Below are positions 46,166-60,999 of a stretch of 64,000 bases of DNA, piece after piece. Both the position numbers and the translations under genes were made by a program. The DNA lies in contig CAUYUJ010019354.1 of assembly GCA_963575745.1 (NCBI GenBank), forward strand, positions 38,690 to 102,689. The letters are read 5' to 3'. The number at the start of each line of letters is the position of its first letter. The first letter of the stretch is position 1. Origin of the DNA: Prorocentrum cordatum (Eukaryota; Sar; Dinophyceae; Prorocentrales; Prorocentraceae). The notes beneath the pieces are model-generated. The model was not told where the DNA came from, ran no database searches, and saw nothing but the letters and a program-made list of their open reading frames with translations.

Positions 46166-46260
46166 GGGGCGATAAATGGAGAGGGAGTCTCAGGCGAAAC
46201 GCCCATCCCGCCCTTTTGACCGGCCTCGGGGATGCGACAGGGAGGAGTTGTTTATAAGGA
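46155..46260 (+). repeat. Conserved junction between satellite A and purine tract
   Basis: GATAAATGGAGAGGGAGTCT, CAGGCGAAACGCC and GATGCGACAGGGAGGAGTT follow satellite A. The same blocks lie at 53775-53850, and shorter ones at 47728-47765, each time before a purine-rich array. Confidence 0.8.
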
Positions 46261-47040
46261 GGAGGAAACAATGAAGGAGGAGGACGAAGACGAAACGCAG
46301 CGGCTTGGGCTGGGGAGCGGGGGGCAGGCGGGGAGACGGGTGCGGGGGCAGGGCGTGTGTGGAGAATGAGATGGGCACTGGGGCAGCAAGCAGAAGAGTG
46401 ACGGCGCGGCGGGCCAGGAGCGTCGGTGCCCTGACGGGCCTGGGGCGGCCCCCCCGAACTCTAGCGGTGGTCCCGCTGTGGTTCGGGTCTGCCGTCTCAG
46501 GTCCCTCGGGGACCTGGCGTTCTGGGGCCGCGAGGGTACCCCCCCTGGGACGGCGTGGATCTCGGTCCGCGTCGTCCTGCGGGTACCTGCTCCTGCGGGG
46601 GCAGGCTCCAGCCACTGTATTGGCCCTCCCGTCGCGTCGCGGGGCAAGGGTGTGGTTGGGGGGGTCGGCTTACGGGCGCGGCTCAAGACGGGGTCCCACC
46701 TGACCCCCCTTTGGCAAGGGGATCTGCGGGGGTGGGCCTGGACACCCATAACCTTCCCGCACCGCGTGCCCCGCGCGGTGGCCCGTTGGGGGTGTCCAGT
46801 GTCGCCTGGTGCTGGAAGAGCCAGGTAGGCATGGGGGCCGCTCACCCTCGCTGAGTCGGTGCTGCACGTCGTGCAGCACATGTGAGGCCGGCGCCTCTTT
46901 CCTTTTCCTTTTCTCTCCCTCCTTCTCTCTTCGTTCTCTCTCGGGCCCCGTCGGCGGTGTTGCGGCTCCCATGCTCTAGAGAGTCGTGGGGGGTGGGCGT
47001 TTGGCCCCCTCCGCGCACGGCGTGACAGACCTATGTTGCG
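46260..47040. other. No recognisable gene
   Basis: GC-rich DNA with open frames on both strands but no domain or repeat that I can support. Confidence 0.4.
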
Positions 47041-47059
47041 CTCAGGCTGTGTCGAGGCA

Positions 47060-47060
47060 G

Positions 47061-47145
<85 letters not shown>

Positions 47146-47155
47146 GGAGGAGGGC
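47060..47155. repeat. Pure (GAT)n then (GGA)n
   Basis: About 27 uninterrupted GAT units followed by a few GAG/GGA units. Confidence 0.98.
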
Positions 47156-47329
47156 AGGATGTACCAGCGATGCTGCAAAACATCCCCTCGTCCCACGTCC
47201 CCTCATCGTCCCTACAAGCACTCGCTTTCACTGCGCGGGGCGCCCCCCTGGAAAGACGGGCGCCCCGCGGGCTCGCAGTGCAGGCGGGGGTTCCGCGCTG
47301 AGGGAGGGCGTTTCGCCTCCCTCGAGACC

Positions 47330-47765
47330 TGAGCATGCGGCAAGGCTTGTGCTCAAAAGTTCAAGGGGGTGCCACGCGACAGCCCCGCTATGAAAAGAAA
47401 CCCGACTGCACCATTGCAGCAAGTGTTATAGTGTCGTGTCGCAAAGTCAGACGGGATCATGAGGGCTCGCCTCGTCTTGAAAAGGGTCCGCCCTCCATCC
47501 GTGTAGCGGTATCGCAATGTTTGAAGGTCTGTGGTTTGAGGGGGTCTCACGCGGGAGCCCCATTTCGAACATGGGCAGGCCTCTATCCGTGTAAGTGTTG
47601 GAAGGGTGTATAACGAATGTGCGTTGCGTTCAGGCGAAAACCACACTTGGGAAACCATCGCCCTCCATCCCTGTAACGGTTGGATGTCGCAGCTTGGGAA
47701 CATAGGGTGGAAGGATGTCTAAAGCGAAACGCCCCGTCGGTGATGCGACAGCGATGCGACAATCG
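47330..47765 (+). repeat. Satellite A, locus 2, with junction
   Basis: Diverged units with GGCGAAAACCACACTTGGGA, CCATCGCCCTCCATCC and CCGTGTAACGG-like blocks, followed by the AAAGCGAAACGCC and GATGCGACAGCGATGCGACA junction and GAT array 3. Confidence 0.82.
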
Positions 47766-47767
47766 GG

Positions 47768-48774
<1,007 letters not shown>

Positions 48775-48775
<1 letters not shown>

Positions 48776-49021
48776 GAGGAGGAGGAGGAGGAGGAGGAGG
48801 AGGAGGAGGAGGAGAGGAGGAGGAGCAGAGCAGGAGCAGGAGCAGGAGCAGGAGGAGGAGGAGAGGGAGCAGGAGGAGGAGGAGGAGAAGGAGGAGGAGG
48901 AGGAGGAGGAGGAGGAGGAGAAGGTGGAGGAGGAGGAGGAGGTGGTGGCCGGGGAAGTGGGTTAGGAGGGAGGGAGGGAGGGAGGGAGGGAGGGAGGGAA
49001 AAAGGGAGGGAAAGTGGTACA

Positions 49022-49052
<31 letters not shown>
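48775..49052. repeat. Purine cascade: (GGA)n, (GGGA)n, (GA)n
   Basis: GGA/GCA triplets (48775-48955), then GGGA tetramers (about 48964-49012), then GA dinucleotides (about 49024-49052), all purine on the + strand. Confidence 0.97.
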
Positions 49053-49057
<5 letters not shown>

Positions 49058-49059
49058 TA

Positions 49060-49620
49060 GTTGGAAGAAGACAGGCCTATGGGCGAGCATCCTGAGCAGG
49101 ATACGGTGGATGATTTGCCATCTTGCAGAAATTGTGTTAGTTTCGAATCTGTCGCCAGGTGGCCAGCATTTCCGGCGGCTTCAAGAGACCAGCCGACACG
49201 CCGATGGATTCTGTCGCCAAGAGGCCAAACGGTGGCCATCGCCTGGGAGCGAATTCGAAGCTATTTCTCTCGCGCCCGTTCCCTTTTTGGATCACTCCCC
49301 TCCCTTCCCCTCCTTCCTTCTCCCTTCGTCTTTTCATGTGCATCCCTCGCCATACGCCCCCCCTTCTTCCCGCCATCCACCTCCCTGACCCTTTCTCTAC
49401 CTCGCCTACTTCCACATCTATCTCAAGGGCTTCGCCCTCAGCCGCGGGCCCCCCCCAGATTGCTTGCGTGTCCACGCTCTGTCGGCAGGTCAGCTGCTTT
49501 TTCTTGCCAGTTGGCTGGTTGGCAGCTCGGCTGGTTGGCTTGTTGCTTAAGTTTTTGATTGGGCGTAGTTTGGGCTATCTGGCTGGCTGGCTGGTGGCGC
49601 GCGTCTGTCGCCATTCATGA
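49060..49620. other. No recognisable gene
   Basis: A frame at 49159 starts MASISGGFKRPADTPMDSVA and then becomes Ser/Pro-rich. Its two short internal repeats (TCTGTCGCCA/AGAGGCCA type, 49150-49235) explain part of it. No domain recognised. Confidence 0.25.
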
Positions 49621-49860
49621 TGGAGGGCGGCCTCGGGCGCGCGCTTTCATCGTAGTTCGCGGGGGTTGGAGAGGCCCCGGGAGCGCGCGCCCTTGGATAT
49701 TTCGAGGAGTCGGGGTCTCGAGTCCAGAGCCGACGTCTGCAAGAAGCTGCGGGAGGCCGAAGAGCGCGCCCCCCCGAACGCATAGCCCAATACAGAACAT
49801 GCCAGTTTTCTGCTCTGGAGAGGTGGTGGGGTTCGTGAGGTCGGGAGCGCGAGCGCGCCG

Positions 49861-50035
49861 TGATTTGCGAGGGATTGTGATCTCGCAAGCGCGAACATGT
49901 GGCAATTTAACGAGGAATTGTGGCCTCGGGGGCGCGAACCAGTAGTAGTTTACAAGGGTGCGTGGCTTCGGGAACGCGACCGCATTGTAATTTACGGGAG
50001 ATTGTGGCCTCGGGGGCGCGAATTTGCAGTAATTT
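49861..50035. repeat. 43-bp tandem repeat, four copies
   Basis: Units near 49861, 49905, 49948 and 49990 with the pattern ATTTNCGAGGGATTGTGGCC then TCGGGGGCGCGAA. The unit is diverged but the period is regular. Confidence 0.85.
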
Positions 50036-50049
50036 GCATGTCCACGCCC

Positions 50050-50635
50050 CCCCCCCCAGAAATTCAGAACCCGTGATTCTGGGAGGCTAATCGAAGTTTT
50101 ACGTGCTTCCCCTCGCGCGGACTTCAGTCATCACAACGTTGGAAGTGGAAAAGAAACAAGCCATATTAATCATCACTTGTGAGCTGGAACTATGGCAGGG
50201 AACAGGACAGCCTACCCCAGCCCTTTGGCCCCGAAGGGGCCGACGGATCCTCATCCACGGTCTCGTTCCCCTCCTCCTCCTCCTCCTGGGAGCTAGCGCT
50301 TGCCCCTAGCCCACGTCCAGATAAAAGAAGGAACTCCGAGGAAACTCATCATCCAGTACTCGGGCGACGGAATCTACACGTATCCACTGCCCCCTGGCCG
50401 GTCCCGTCTTGGGCCCAGGAGTTGTGTATACGCCCTCCTGGCCAAGCCAAGAGGGCATGGCGCATAAACCGCTGCTGGTTTCAGGATTGGCCTGGCCAGG
50501 AAGCAGTGGATGTGCACTGATCTCGTTGCCTGGGAGAAGCGGAGGAAGAGGTGGAGGACGAGGGCCAAGATTGCCCTGCTGCGGGATGCCCCCGCAGTGC
50601 CGTCGGGCCTGCCAAGTTCGACGGTGGCAGGGGCT
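50050..50635. other. No recognisable gene
   Basis: Mixed sequence between the 43-bp repeat and GAT array 4. No domain, RNA or repeat supported. Confidence 0.4.
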
Positions 50636-50637
50636 GG

Positions 50638-52149
<1,512 letters not shown>

Positions 52150-52690
52150 TCTCTTGGGCCGTCTTGGTGCTTTCTCGGCATTCTGTGAACCAGTCTTGGG
52201 GTCCGTTTGGGCCCTCTTGGGTCGGCTTGACGCTCTCTTGGGCCGTCTTGTGGCCCTCTTGGCCGTACTGTGGGTGTCTGGGGGCCGTCACAGGGCCATC
52301 TTGGCGCCGTCTTGGGCCGTCGAAGGGCCTTCTAAGGCCGTCGTGGGTCCCACGGGAGGCCCTCTTGGGCCGTCTTGGATGCCTCTTGGGTCATCTTAGA
52401 GTCCTCATAGCAGACGGCAGCCTGAAAAGGCGAGAATGCGAAAAGCATGCAACAATCAACCGGACATCGATGACTTCGGATTTACGGACCCTGTTGCAGG
52501 TCCTCTTGTGGCCATTTTGGGCCTTCTTCAAGGCATCTTGGGTCGTCTTGAACCAATGTTCGGCCGCCTTGGGACCATCTTGGGCCATCTGGGTTTCTTT
52601 GGTTGCCTGCATGGGCCGTCTTGGAAGCTCGGGACGCAGATGCATCGTCTCATAAGAGGGATCGTGTCTTGGGAGGCCCTGGAGCGCCTG
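52150..52690. repeat. CTCTTGGGC minisatellite, locus 5 (+ orientation)
   Basis: GGGCCGTCTTGG and GGCCCTCTTGGG half-units directly after GAT array 4, decaying toward 52690. Confidence 0.88.
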
Positions 52691-52724
52691 GGAGCAGCGC
52701 CTGGAAATGTGGAGCGTGCACGAT

Positions 52725-53010
52725 CCTCGAGCGGGTGCGCGTGGGATGAGGGGTCTAGGAGTCAGCAGCCATGCGGGAAACGCCCAACCCTTGAGCGGGC
52801 GCGCAGGGAATGAGGGTTCAGGCATGGGCTGCCATGCAGGAAGTGCAGCATCTTCGGGCGGGTTACGCGTGGAAGGGCGGCCCGGGCATCAGCTGCCATG
52901 CGGGAGGTGCAGCACCCTCGAGCGGGCACGCGTGGAATTGGGGGGATGAGGCACCAGCTGCCCTGCGGGAGGTGCACCACCGTCGAGCGGGCACGCGTGG
53001 CCTGTGACGG
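52725..53010. repeat. 64-bp tandem repeat, about 4.5 copies
   Basis: Units starting TCGAGCGGGCACGCGTGGAA and including CAGCTGCCATGCGGGAGGTG at about 52727, 52792, 52854, 52918 and 52983. Confidence 0.9.
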
Positions 53011-53179
53011 GATGGGCGATGCGTGCAGCAGTCCGCGGGCGGAGGGGGGGCGGCCTCGAGCCCCGACAGACAGACCTTGGCATTCTGTCCGTGCCTCGAC
53101 GCGCCGTGGGGGGCAGGGCGGCGGGTTCTCGTGGTGGGAAGTGCCCCGTTGGAGGACAGCCGGCTGAGAGGCCACAGTC

Positions 53180-53345
53180 GTGCCGAAGCGTCATCTCTGT
53201 GACCCCGACGCCGCAGACCAAAGTGACTGCTGCGTGCTGACGGTCCGTCTTATCCTGGGACTGCCACGCCGCGAATCCAGGTGACTGCTGCTTACTGGCG
53301 ACCCTAAACCGTGCCAGGTCAGGATGCTTGGGACTTCGGGCCCAC
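53180..53345 (+). repeat. Satellite B, locus 2 (diverged)
   Basis: CCTGGGACTGCCACGCCGCG and AATCCAGGTGACTGCTGCTT blocks match the order of satellite B at 45590-45805, and again satellite A follows. Confidence 0.65.
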
Positions 53346-53349
53346 GAGT

Positions 53350-53855
53350 CCCTGAAACTGTTACAAACTGCTTACACGAATGTGCGCTGAGCTAGGGCGA
53401 GAGGCACATTTTGAAAAGAGACCGCCACCGCTCTTTGAACCGTTGCAAACTTTTGACACGAATGTGCGCGGAAAGCGAGAGCCGCATTTTGAAAACGACC
53501 CGCCCTCCATCCGTGAAGCAGCTGCAAACTTTTGACACCAATGTGCGCGTCGCTAAGGCGACCACATTTTGGGAACGACTTGTCCTGAAACAGCTGCGAA
53601 CTTTTTTGACGAATGCGCGCGGCGCTAAATGGAGAGCCACAGTTTGAAAACCACCCGCCCTCCATCCGTGAAGCTGTTGCAAGCTTTTGCGACGAATGCA
53701 CGCGGCGCTGAGACGAGATCCACATTTGAAAGCCACCCGCCCTCCATCCTCGAAGCTGTTTCACATTTCAAGGCTCGGGATGATAAGTGGCGAGGAAGTC
53801 TCAGGCGATACGCCGGACACGTCTGGTGGTGCGACAGGGAGGAGTTATCTTTTTG
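53350..53855 (+). repeat. Satellite A, locus 3, with junction
   Basis: Five to six units (ATGTGCGCGGCGCTAAGGCG, CCACATTTTGAAAACGACC, CGCCCTCCATCCGTGAAGC, GTTGCAAACTTTT), followed from about 53775 by GATGATAAGTGGCGAGGAAG, TCTCAGGCGATACGCC and TGCGACAGGGAGGAGTTAT. Confidence 0.9.
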
Positions 53856-53869
53856 GAAAAGGGGAAGGG

Positions 53870-54135
53870 GGATAAGGAGGAGGAGGAGGACGAGGAGGAG
53901 GAGGAGGAATGGAGGTGGACAAGGAGGAGGAGGAGGAGGAGGAGGAGGAGGAGGAGGAGGAGGAGGAGGAGGAGGAGGGGGAGGAGGGAGGGAGGAAGGA
54001 TGGCACGCTGCAATGCACACAATATTTGAGGGTTCGTCGCCATACGCGAACGCTTGCGCAAATCATCAGGAGGAGGAGGAGGAGGAGGAGGAGGAGGAGG
54101 AAGAGGAGGAGGAGAAGGGGGAGTGGGAGGTGGGA
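53870..54135. repeat. (GGA)n purine arrays
   Basis: Two GGA tracts (53876-54000 and 54068-54135) separated by about 65 bp of unique sequence. Confidence 0.95.
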
Positions 54136-54339
54136 GAGAGGGAGGTGGGCACAAGAGATCTGGGGGTTCGGTCGACATGCGCTCCAAGACACGACGGGCC
54201 TAGACTCCACCAGCGTTTGCACAATGCAGGAGCAGGATGAGGACAAAGCTGGATGAACATGGCGAAGGACAAGAAGGAGAATGACTGAGCGCGGCCTTCT
54301 AAAAGGGCTCGTTTTGTTCGTGGAAGTTGACCACGAAGG

Positions 54340-54660
54340 GCGACGAAGGATGAAGAAGGACGGCGAAGGACGACGACGACGACCGACGACCGACGACTGA
54401 CGACCGACGACTGACGACTGACGACCGACGACGACGACGACGACGACGACGACCGACGACGACCACGACGACGACCACGACGACGACCGACGACGACAAC
54501 GACGATGGACAACGACGGCGACATCGACGACGATGACGACGACGACGACGGGCGGCCAGCGGTGGCGGCAGCTTCGGCGGCGGCGGCGGCCGACAAAAAA
54601 CGACGAAGAACGACGAATGTCGACGGATGACGACGGCGGCGAAAGACGACGGCTCAGACG
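54340..54660. repeat. (GAC)n array with CGACTGA/CGACCGA variants
   Basis: GAC triplets mixed with GACCGAC and GACTGAC heptamer-like units. Confidence 0.95.
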
Positions 54661-55024
54661 AAGACGGGACGAGGCGCTTGCAGGCCGCGGGCTGCGAGGA
54701 GAGACGCCTGCGGCGGCGCTTGCGGCGGCGCGGCGGTTACGGCGCCGACGGCGGAGCGTGAGGGCTCAGGGAGGCCCGCCGACGGCGACGGGGCGCCAGC
54801 GGTAACGACGTTGGGCGTCGGTCGTCCCAGGCCTCTGACGCCGGCGCGCGCGCGCGCAGGTGGCTGGGGCGGCAGCGGCGGCAGCGGCGGCGCCTCCGGC
54901 TGGGGAGGCCGCCTCCGCCTGGATCGGTTGTTGCCAGAGGTGGTCCCGACCCAGCCCAGACCTCCAGACTCCAGGGTCTTGAACACTGCACCGGCATGGG
55001 GGCCCTGAACACCAAAGCTGCATG

Positions 55025-55830
55025 CTCAGGCACAGTCGGTACGACACGGCACGGCACGCCGCGGCACGGCACGCGCGCGGCGCACGGTGCGGCGCTGCCT
55101 CTTTTTCGCGTGCCAGGAGTCAGGTACGGCACGGCACCCCAGCTGCACAGCACGCGCATGGCACGTCTCTTGCTTTGGCATCACGGGAATTCGGCACGGC
55201 AGTACTTTCGCATTCCAGAGGTCAGGCAAGCCACGGCACGGCAGTTTTCCAATATTCAGAGATCAGGCACGGCACAGCACGCGCACGGCATGGCACGGCA
55301 CGGTACATCTTCGCATCCAAGAGTCAGGCACGGCACGGCACGGCATGCGCACGGCACGGCGGGGCACGCGCACGGCGCGACACGGCAATTTTTCGCATAT
55401 CAGGAATCAGGCAAGGCAAGGCACGGCATGGCAGGGCACACGGGCGGCAGGGCACGCGCACGACACTGCATTTTCCCGCATTCCAGAAATCAGGCACGGC
55501 CCTGCACGGTCCGACACGCAGGCGGCACGGCACGGCACGGCACGCGCACCGCACGGCACGGTATTGCAGTTCGCATTCCATGAATGAGCACGGTGCGCGC
55601 ACGGCACGGCTCGCCACGGCACGGCACGGATGTTTCCGCCGCATTTCAGGAATCAGGCACGGCTCACCCACGGCACGGCAGTCTTGCACATTCCAGGAGG
55701 CAGGCACGGCACGCGCATTCCAGGGCACGGCGCGGCAATTGTTGTGGCACAGTCCAGGAACGGAGGCGCGGCACGCGCACGGTTCGGCGCGGCACAGCAA
55801 TTTGTGCGCATTCCAGGGATCACGTATCAT
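55025..55830. repeat. Higher-order (GGCAC)n minisatellite
   Basis: GGCACGGCACGCGCACGGCA pentamer runs alternate with CGCATTCCAGGAATCAGGCA-type spacers, seen at about 55110, 55207, 55250, 55310, 55390, 55475, 55640 and 55685. The composite unit is about 80-110 bp and recurs about nine times. Confidence 0.92.
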
Positions 55831-56169
55831 AATCAGTTTCTCAAACAAAGAGTTCCGACCTCTTATAGAATTCGCGTTTTTAGGAAGGATCCGAGCGAAC
55901 GGTTTCGGATCATTTCCTGCCTCTGGGGGCCCTGCATGGGGGTCTTTACTGGGGCCTGAGACGGCCAAACAGCGACTTAGAATGAAAAGCTGGTCCCGGG
56001 GAAGGGGTTCAGATCTTCGGGAGTCCACGTTAGGAAGAAAGCACGACGTCGGGGAGGCGTATTGCGATGGCGTCTTGCTCCTTTGCCTCAATCTCCGCTT
56101 CCAGTTAGCTCCGCCTCGCCGAAGGAGTAACTTCAAGAGAGACCATCCGTCGTCTATCGTCCGTCGTCC

Positions 56170-56182
56170 GTCCACGCTGGCG

Positions 56183-56226
<44 letters not shown>

Positions 56227-56230
56227 CGTC
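56170..56230. repeat. (GTC)n microsatellite
   Basis: About eighteen GTC triplets with one ATC. Confidence 0.96.
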
Positions 56231-56662
56231 GTCGCCGTTGACGTTTGTTGTCGTCGAGTGTTGGGAAAGGCCTGCTCTTGTGGACTTTCACATGGCTGCA
56301 TGCCCTTCGAGATTGTAGTCAACATGCGCCACATGCCAGGTCTGGAGTGTGTGTGTGTGTATTGCACATTCCCTTGCTTTCGCCTTTCGGCACGCACCGC
56401 ACTTTGCTCGCTTCGCTGAACCTTTGACCTTGTCCATCACGCTCGCCGTTTGGGCAGGTCCCTCGGTCAGCGTGCCCCCTCCCTGCCTTCCACGCCCAGA
56501 TGGCTTGTGCTGTTCTCAGTATCTCATGATGCCGTACGGCCACTGGCCGCGGTATTGCGTGTACCTTTCCCGCTATCCACTCAGGGACGGTTGATGTCGG
56601 TAGGTCCGTATCCTAAGTGGTGCTTGAGGGCTCGGCCGCCGCGCACACTGTCTGTACGTTTT

Positions 56663-56850
56663 CTCCGCCTCGTCGCCGCGCTCGAGGTCGCTATTGCGAA
56701 AATTGTGTGTATATATGTGTTTGCCTGTTAGCGGACGGCGCGCGCAGGGTCCCGTTCGCTGTGCTTGACTTACTCCGCCTCGTCGCTGCGCGCGGGGACG
56801 CGAGCGCCAAAAAGAATAGAGTGTGTGAGTGTGTGCGTGCCTGGTGATTC
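56663..56850 (+). repeat. CTCCGCCTCGTCG hairpin/TG repeat, two copies
   Basis: CTCCGCCTCGTCGCCGCGCT followed by a GAGG return arm, a short A-rich segment and a TGTGTG tail occurs at 56663-56730 and 56772-56850; a third relative is at 41524-41590. The fixed order (hairpin, A-rich, TG) suggests a short dispersed element. Confidence 0.6.
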
Positions 56851-56859
56851 CTGCACACG

Positions 56860-57930
56860 GAAGGCAATGCTGAGGGTAAAAGAGTCATGAGCATTTTCGC
56901 CGTGCGGGCCTCATGGGGTCCGGGACCGATAGGAAACGGATCGGGGTGAGAATCTGGTCCCGGGGAGGGCCCCGGGTTCTTCTCTCTGGGGCCTCCTCAC
57001 ATCATGGCGAACTCATCGTTGACGACCCCCCTGGGGCGTTAGTCCTGCCTGTTTGTTCTTGTCCCAACACCCAGAGGCCGCCGCACCGTGTGAATTGCAA
57101 GGTGCGGTGGCTGTGCGTGGGAATGGGTCTCTTCTGGGTGAAGCGCGTCGCCAATGCTCAAGGATTGTGCTTTCACACGCCGGGTGTGTCGGAGCTCTCG
57201 GCAGGCGTCCTCCTTGCAGCACGCCGGCACCCTGTCGGTCGTTATAGGCGGCATGATCCTGGCATGACCTGACTGCCGCGCCTCAGGCTGTGGCTCTCTT
57301 GCCCTGTGTACGTGGCACCTTGGACAACCGCGGCCTGGGCCTCTCCTGTATCCTGTTCGGTGGCACAACGTTGCACTCCGGCCCAGCGGTGCTCCTCACC
57401 CTCCCTGGCGTCGCCCTGGACACGTGGTGCGCCCTCTCCCGCGGCCACTTGAGGCTGGTGTACATGACGCGCCGCTGACGGCACCTCCACCACAGGATTT
57501 TGCTTCTTCCGGTGCTTCGCCACCCGGTTCCTGTACAAGGCGTTCTTTTGCAAGCGCATCGTTTTTGGCACCGCCTGCTTCCGGGGCTTTGCCCTCTGTT
57601 GGCCTTGACGTGAGGCCCCTCTTTCTGCCTCCCCCCTCTGTCAGTTCAAGCTGTGCGCGACCCGCTTAGCTTCGACCAGAAGAGGTGCGCTCTCGACCAG
57701 CGGATTAACAAATCGGAACTCTCGCCTCGGCGGGGTTCCTCCCTCATTTTGGCTTCCCGTTTTAGCCTGTATCCATCCTCGTCCTCCTCTTCTTCCTCTC
57801 CAGTTCCCGCGCACCTCCTCCGCATCGTTCCTCAACTGTCCCTCTCCCCCGAGGCTGCTCGCGGCAGTCCGCGCTGAACCCGGCCATGGCGGAGGAAAGC
57901 AGGGTATCAGCCGCCGCTCGAGATCGGAGT
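56860..57930. other. No recognisable gene
   Basis: Open frames on both strands, none with a domain. The interval ends at GAT array 5. Confidence 0.4.
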
Positions 57931-57935
57931 CGCAG

Positions 57936-58403
57936 GTGGTGATGATGATGATGATGAGGGTGATGATGAGGGTGATAATGATGATACTAATGCTCATGAC
58001 GATTATGACGACGATGGTAATGCTGCTGACGAAGATAATGATGATGATGTTGGTGATGATGGCGATGGTGATGGTGCGGGCGATGACGATGACGATGACG
58101 ATGATCGTTGATGAGGATGATGGTGATTCTGATGATGCGAATGCTGATGGTGATGCTGCCGGTGATTATATTGATGATGATTGTGGTGATGATGATGAGG
58201 GTGGCGATGTCGATGATGATGATTATGAGGATGATGATGACGATGCTGGTGATGACGATGCTGATGAGATGGAAGATGAGGACGAGGATGCTGATGCTGA
58301 TGATGATGACGATTCTGATGGTGATGATGATGCTGATGGTGATGAGGATGACGATGCTGGTGAATGATGCTGTTGATAAGGCAGATAATGATGATGGCAA
58401 TGG

Positions 58404-58445
<42 letters not shown>

Positions 58446-58808
58446 CGAGGGCGACGACGATGATGATAATGATGATGATGATGATGGTGATGGTGATGGT
58501 GGTGATTCTGATAACATTGATGACGATGATGATGACGATCATGATGGTGATGATGATGATGCTGATGATGATGATGATGAGAATGATAATGATAATGACG
58601 ATGCTGACGATGATGCTGCTGATGATGATGATGTTGGTGAAAATTAGGATGATGATGATTATGATGGCGATGGCTAGGATGATCGCGATGACAATGGCGA
58701 TGCTGATGCTGATGCTGATGCTGACTCTTCTGATGATGATGACACTGATGATGGTGATGATGTTAATGATGTTGGTGATAATGATGATGATGCTGATGAT
58801 GATGCTGT

Positions 58809-58844
<36 letters not shown>

Positions 58845-60803
58845 CGCTGATGATGATGCGGATGATCAGGATGTTGACGATGATGGTGGTGATAATGTTG
58901 ATGATTTTGGTGATGATGGTGTCGATGACGGTGTTTATTCCAACATTGGCAGTGGTGGTTTTATCAATGCTGATGCTGGCCATGGTGTTGGTGCTGCGTA
59001 GCGATGATGGTGATGTTTGTGGATGCGGTGTGGTGGTCGGGATGGTAGTGGTGGTGGTGACGATGAACACGGTTGCGACGATAGAGATTCCGTTGATGTT
59101 GGTTGTTTTGGTTTTCCGTTCGATGGTTGATGCAGGTGATGATGATGACGACGAGGATGATGAGGATGATAATGGTGATCATGACGATGGTAATGCTGAA
59201 ACTAATGTTGCTGATGATGATGGTGGTGATCATACTGATGATAAGGATGAGGATGATGATGATGTTGATGATGACGATGCTGCGGGTTATGATGATGGCG
59301 GCGGCTTTAATGATTGCGATAGCGACTGCGATGATGATTATCATGCTGATGCGGATGTTCATCATGATGTTGATGATGATCATGATGAGGGTGGCGGTGC
59401 TGATGATGATGCTGATGATGGTATTGATGTTGGTGATGATAATGATGATGCGACTGTTTATGATGTTGACGATGATGGTGGTGGTGATGATGGCGATGAT
59501 GATGATGATGGTGATGATGATGATGATGATGATGATGCTGCCGATGCCGGGGTTGATGTCGATGTTGGTAGTGGTGTTTTCACTGATGCTCACGGTGGCA
59601 ATGGTGTCGGTACTGAAAATTGATGATGGTAATGTTTGTGGATGCGGAGTGGTGGTGGTGGTGATGATGAACACGATTACGACGATAGGGATCCCGTTGA
59701 TGTTGGCTGTTACATGGTTTTTCATCTCATGATGACGGCGGTGATGCTGATGATGCTGTTGCTGATGATGATGATAGTGCTGATGATGTTGATGATGATA
59801 ACTGTGATGATGATGTTGTCGTTGCTGACGATTTTGATGATGGTGATGACGATGATGACGATGCGTATGATGGTGATGCTGATGATGGTGATGATGATAG
59901 CGATGATGATAATGATGAGGATACTGATTATGATGCTGATGATGATGGCGATTGATATGATGCTTGCAATCGCGATGGCGATGACGATGCTGATGCTGAT
60001 GCTGACATTGATGATAATGATGATGATGATTATGACGATGATGGTGCTGATGATGATGGTGGTGATGATGATGACCATCATGATGATGCTGATGATGATG
60101 ACGATGATGATGACGAAGAGTGTGGTGATGCCGATGGTGATGATGGTGATGATGATAATAATCATGGTCGTGATGATGAGAATGGTGGTGCGATTGATTC
60201 TGATGATGACGATGATGGTGGATGTGGTGATGGCGATAATGAGGGTGGTGATACTGATGCCGATGCTGGTGTTGATGTCGATGTTGGTAGTGTCGGTTTT
60301 ACTGATGCTGATGGTGGCAATGGTGGCGGTGCTTGAGAACAATGATAGTGATGTTTGTGGATGCGGTGTCGTGGTGACGATGAACACAATGACCCTTTGA
60401 TTTTGGCTTTTATGATTTTTGGTTGAATGATGACGGCGGTGATGCTGATGATGCTGTTGCTGATGATGGTGATGATGATGCTGATGAAGCTTAGGATGAA
60501 CATGAGCATGATGATGATGGTAACGATGATGGTGGTGGTGATGACGATGTTGCTGATGATGATGAGGATGAGTATGATGATGAGGATGATGATGATGATC
60601 ATGATGGATTGCGATACTGAGAATGAAGATGACGATAATGATTATGATGATGGTGGTGGTGGAGATGATGTTGAATCTGACTTTGATGATACTTTCGATG
60701 ATGATGCTGATGATGATGATGCTGACGCTGATGATGATGACGATGATGCTGATGCTGATACTGATGATGATGGTGACGATGATGATGCTGATGGGGATGA
60801 TGG

Positions 60804-60834
<31 letters not shown>

Positions 60835-60952
60835 TCTGATCATGCCGATGTTGCTGATGATGTGGTTTGTTGATGATGACGAGTAATGCTGATGATGATA
60901 ATGGTGATGCTGATGATGATGATGATGCTGATGGTGATGGTGATGGTGATGG

Positions 60953-60992
<40 letters not shown>
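57936..60992. repeat. GAT array 5 with higher-order repeats
   Basis: About 3 kb of interrupted GAT. A non-GAT segment of about 150-190 bp (with GTTTGTGGATGCGGNGTGGT, GATGAACACG and GATNNNGATTCCGTTGATGTTGG blocks) recurs with anchors near 59012, 59632 and 60351. Confidence 0.97.
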
Positions 60993-60993
<1 letters not shown>

Positions 60994-60999
60994 CCGGTG

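Noticed and set aside
52505-52530. Possible SL (GTGGCCATTTTGGGCC)
   Set aside because: It is explained by the surrounding CTTGGGCC minisatellite and fails at several SL positions.
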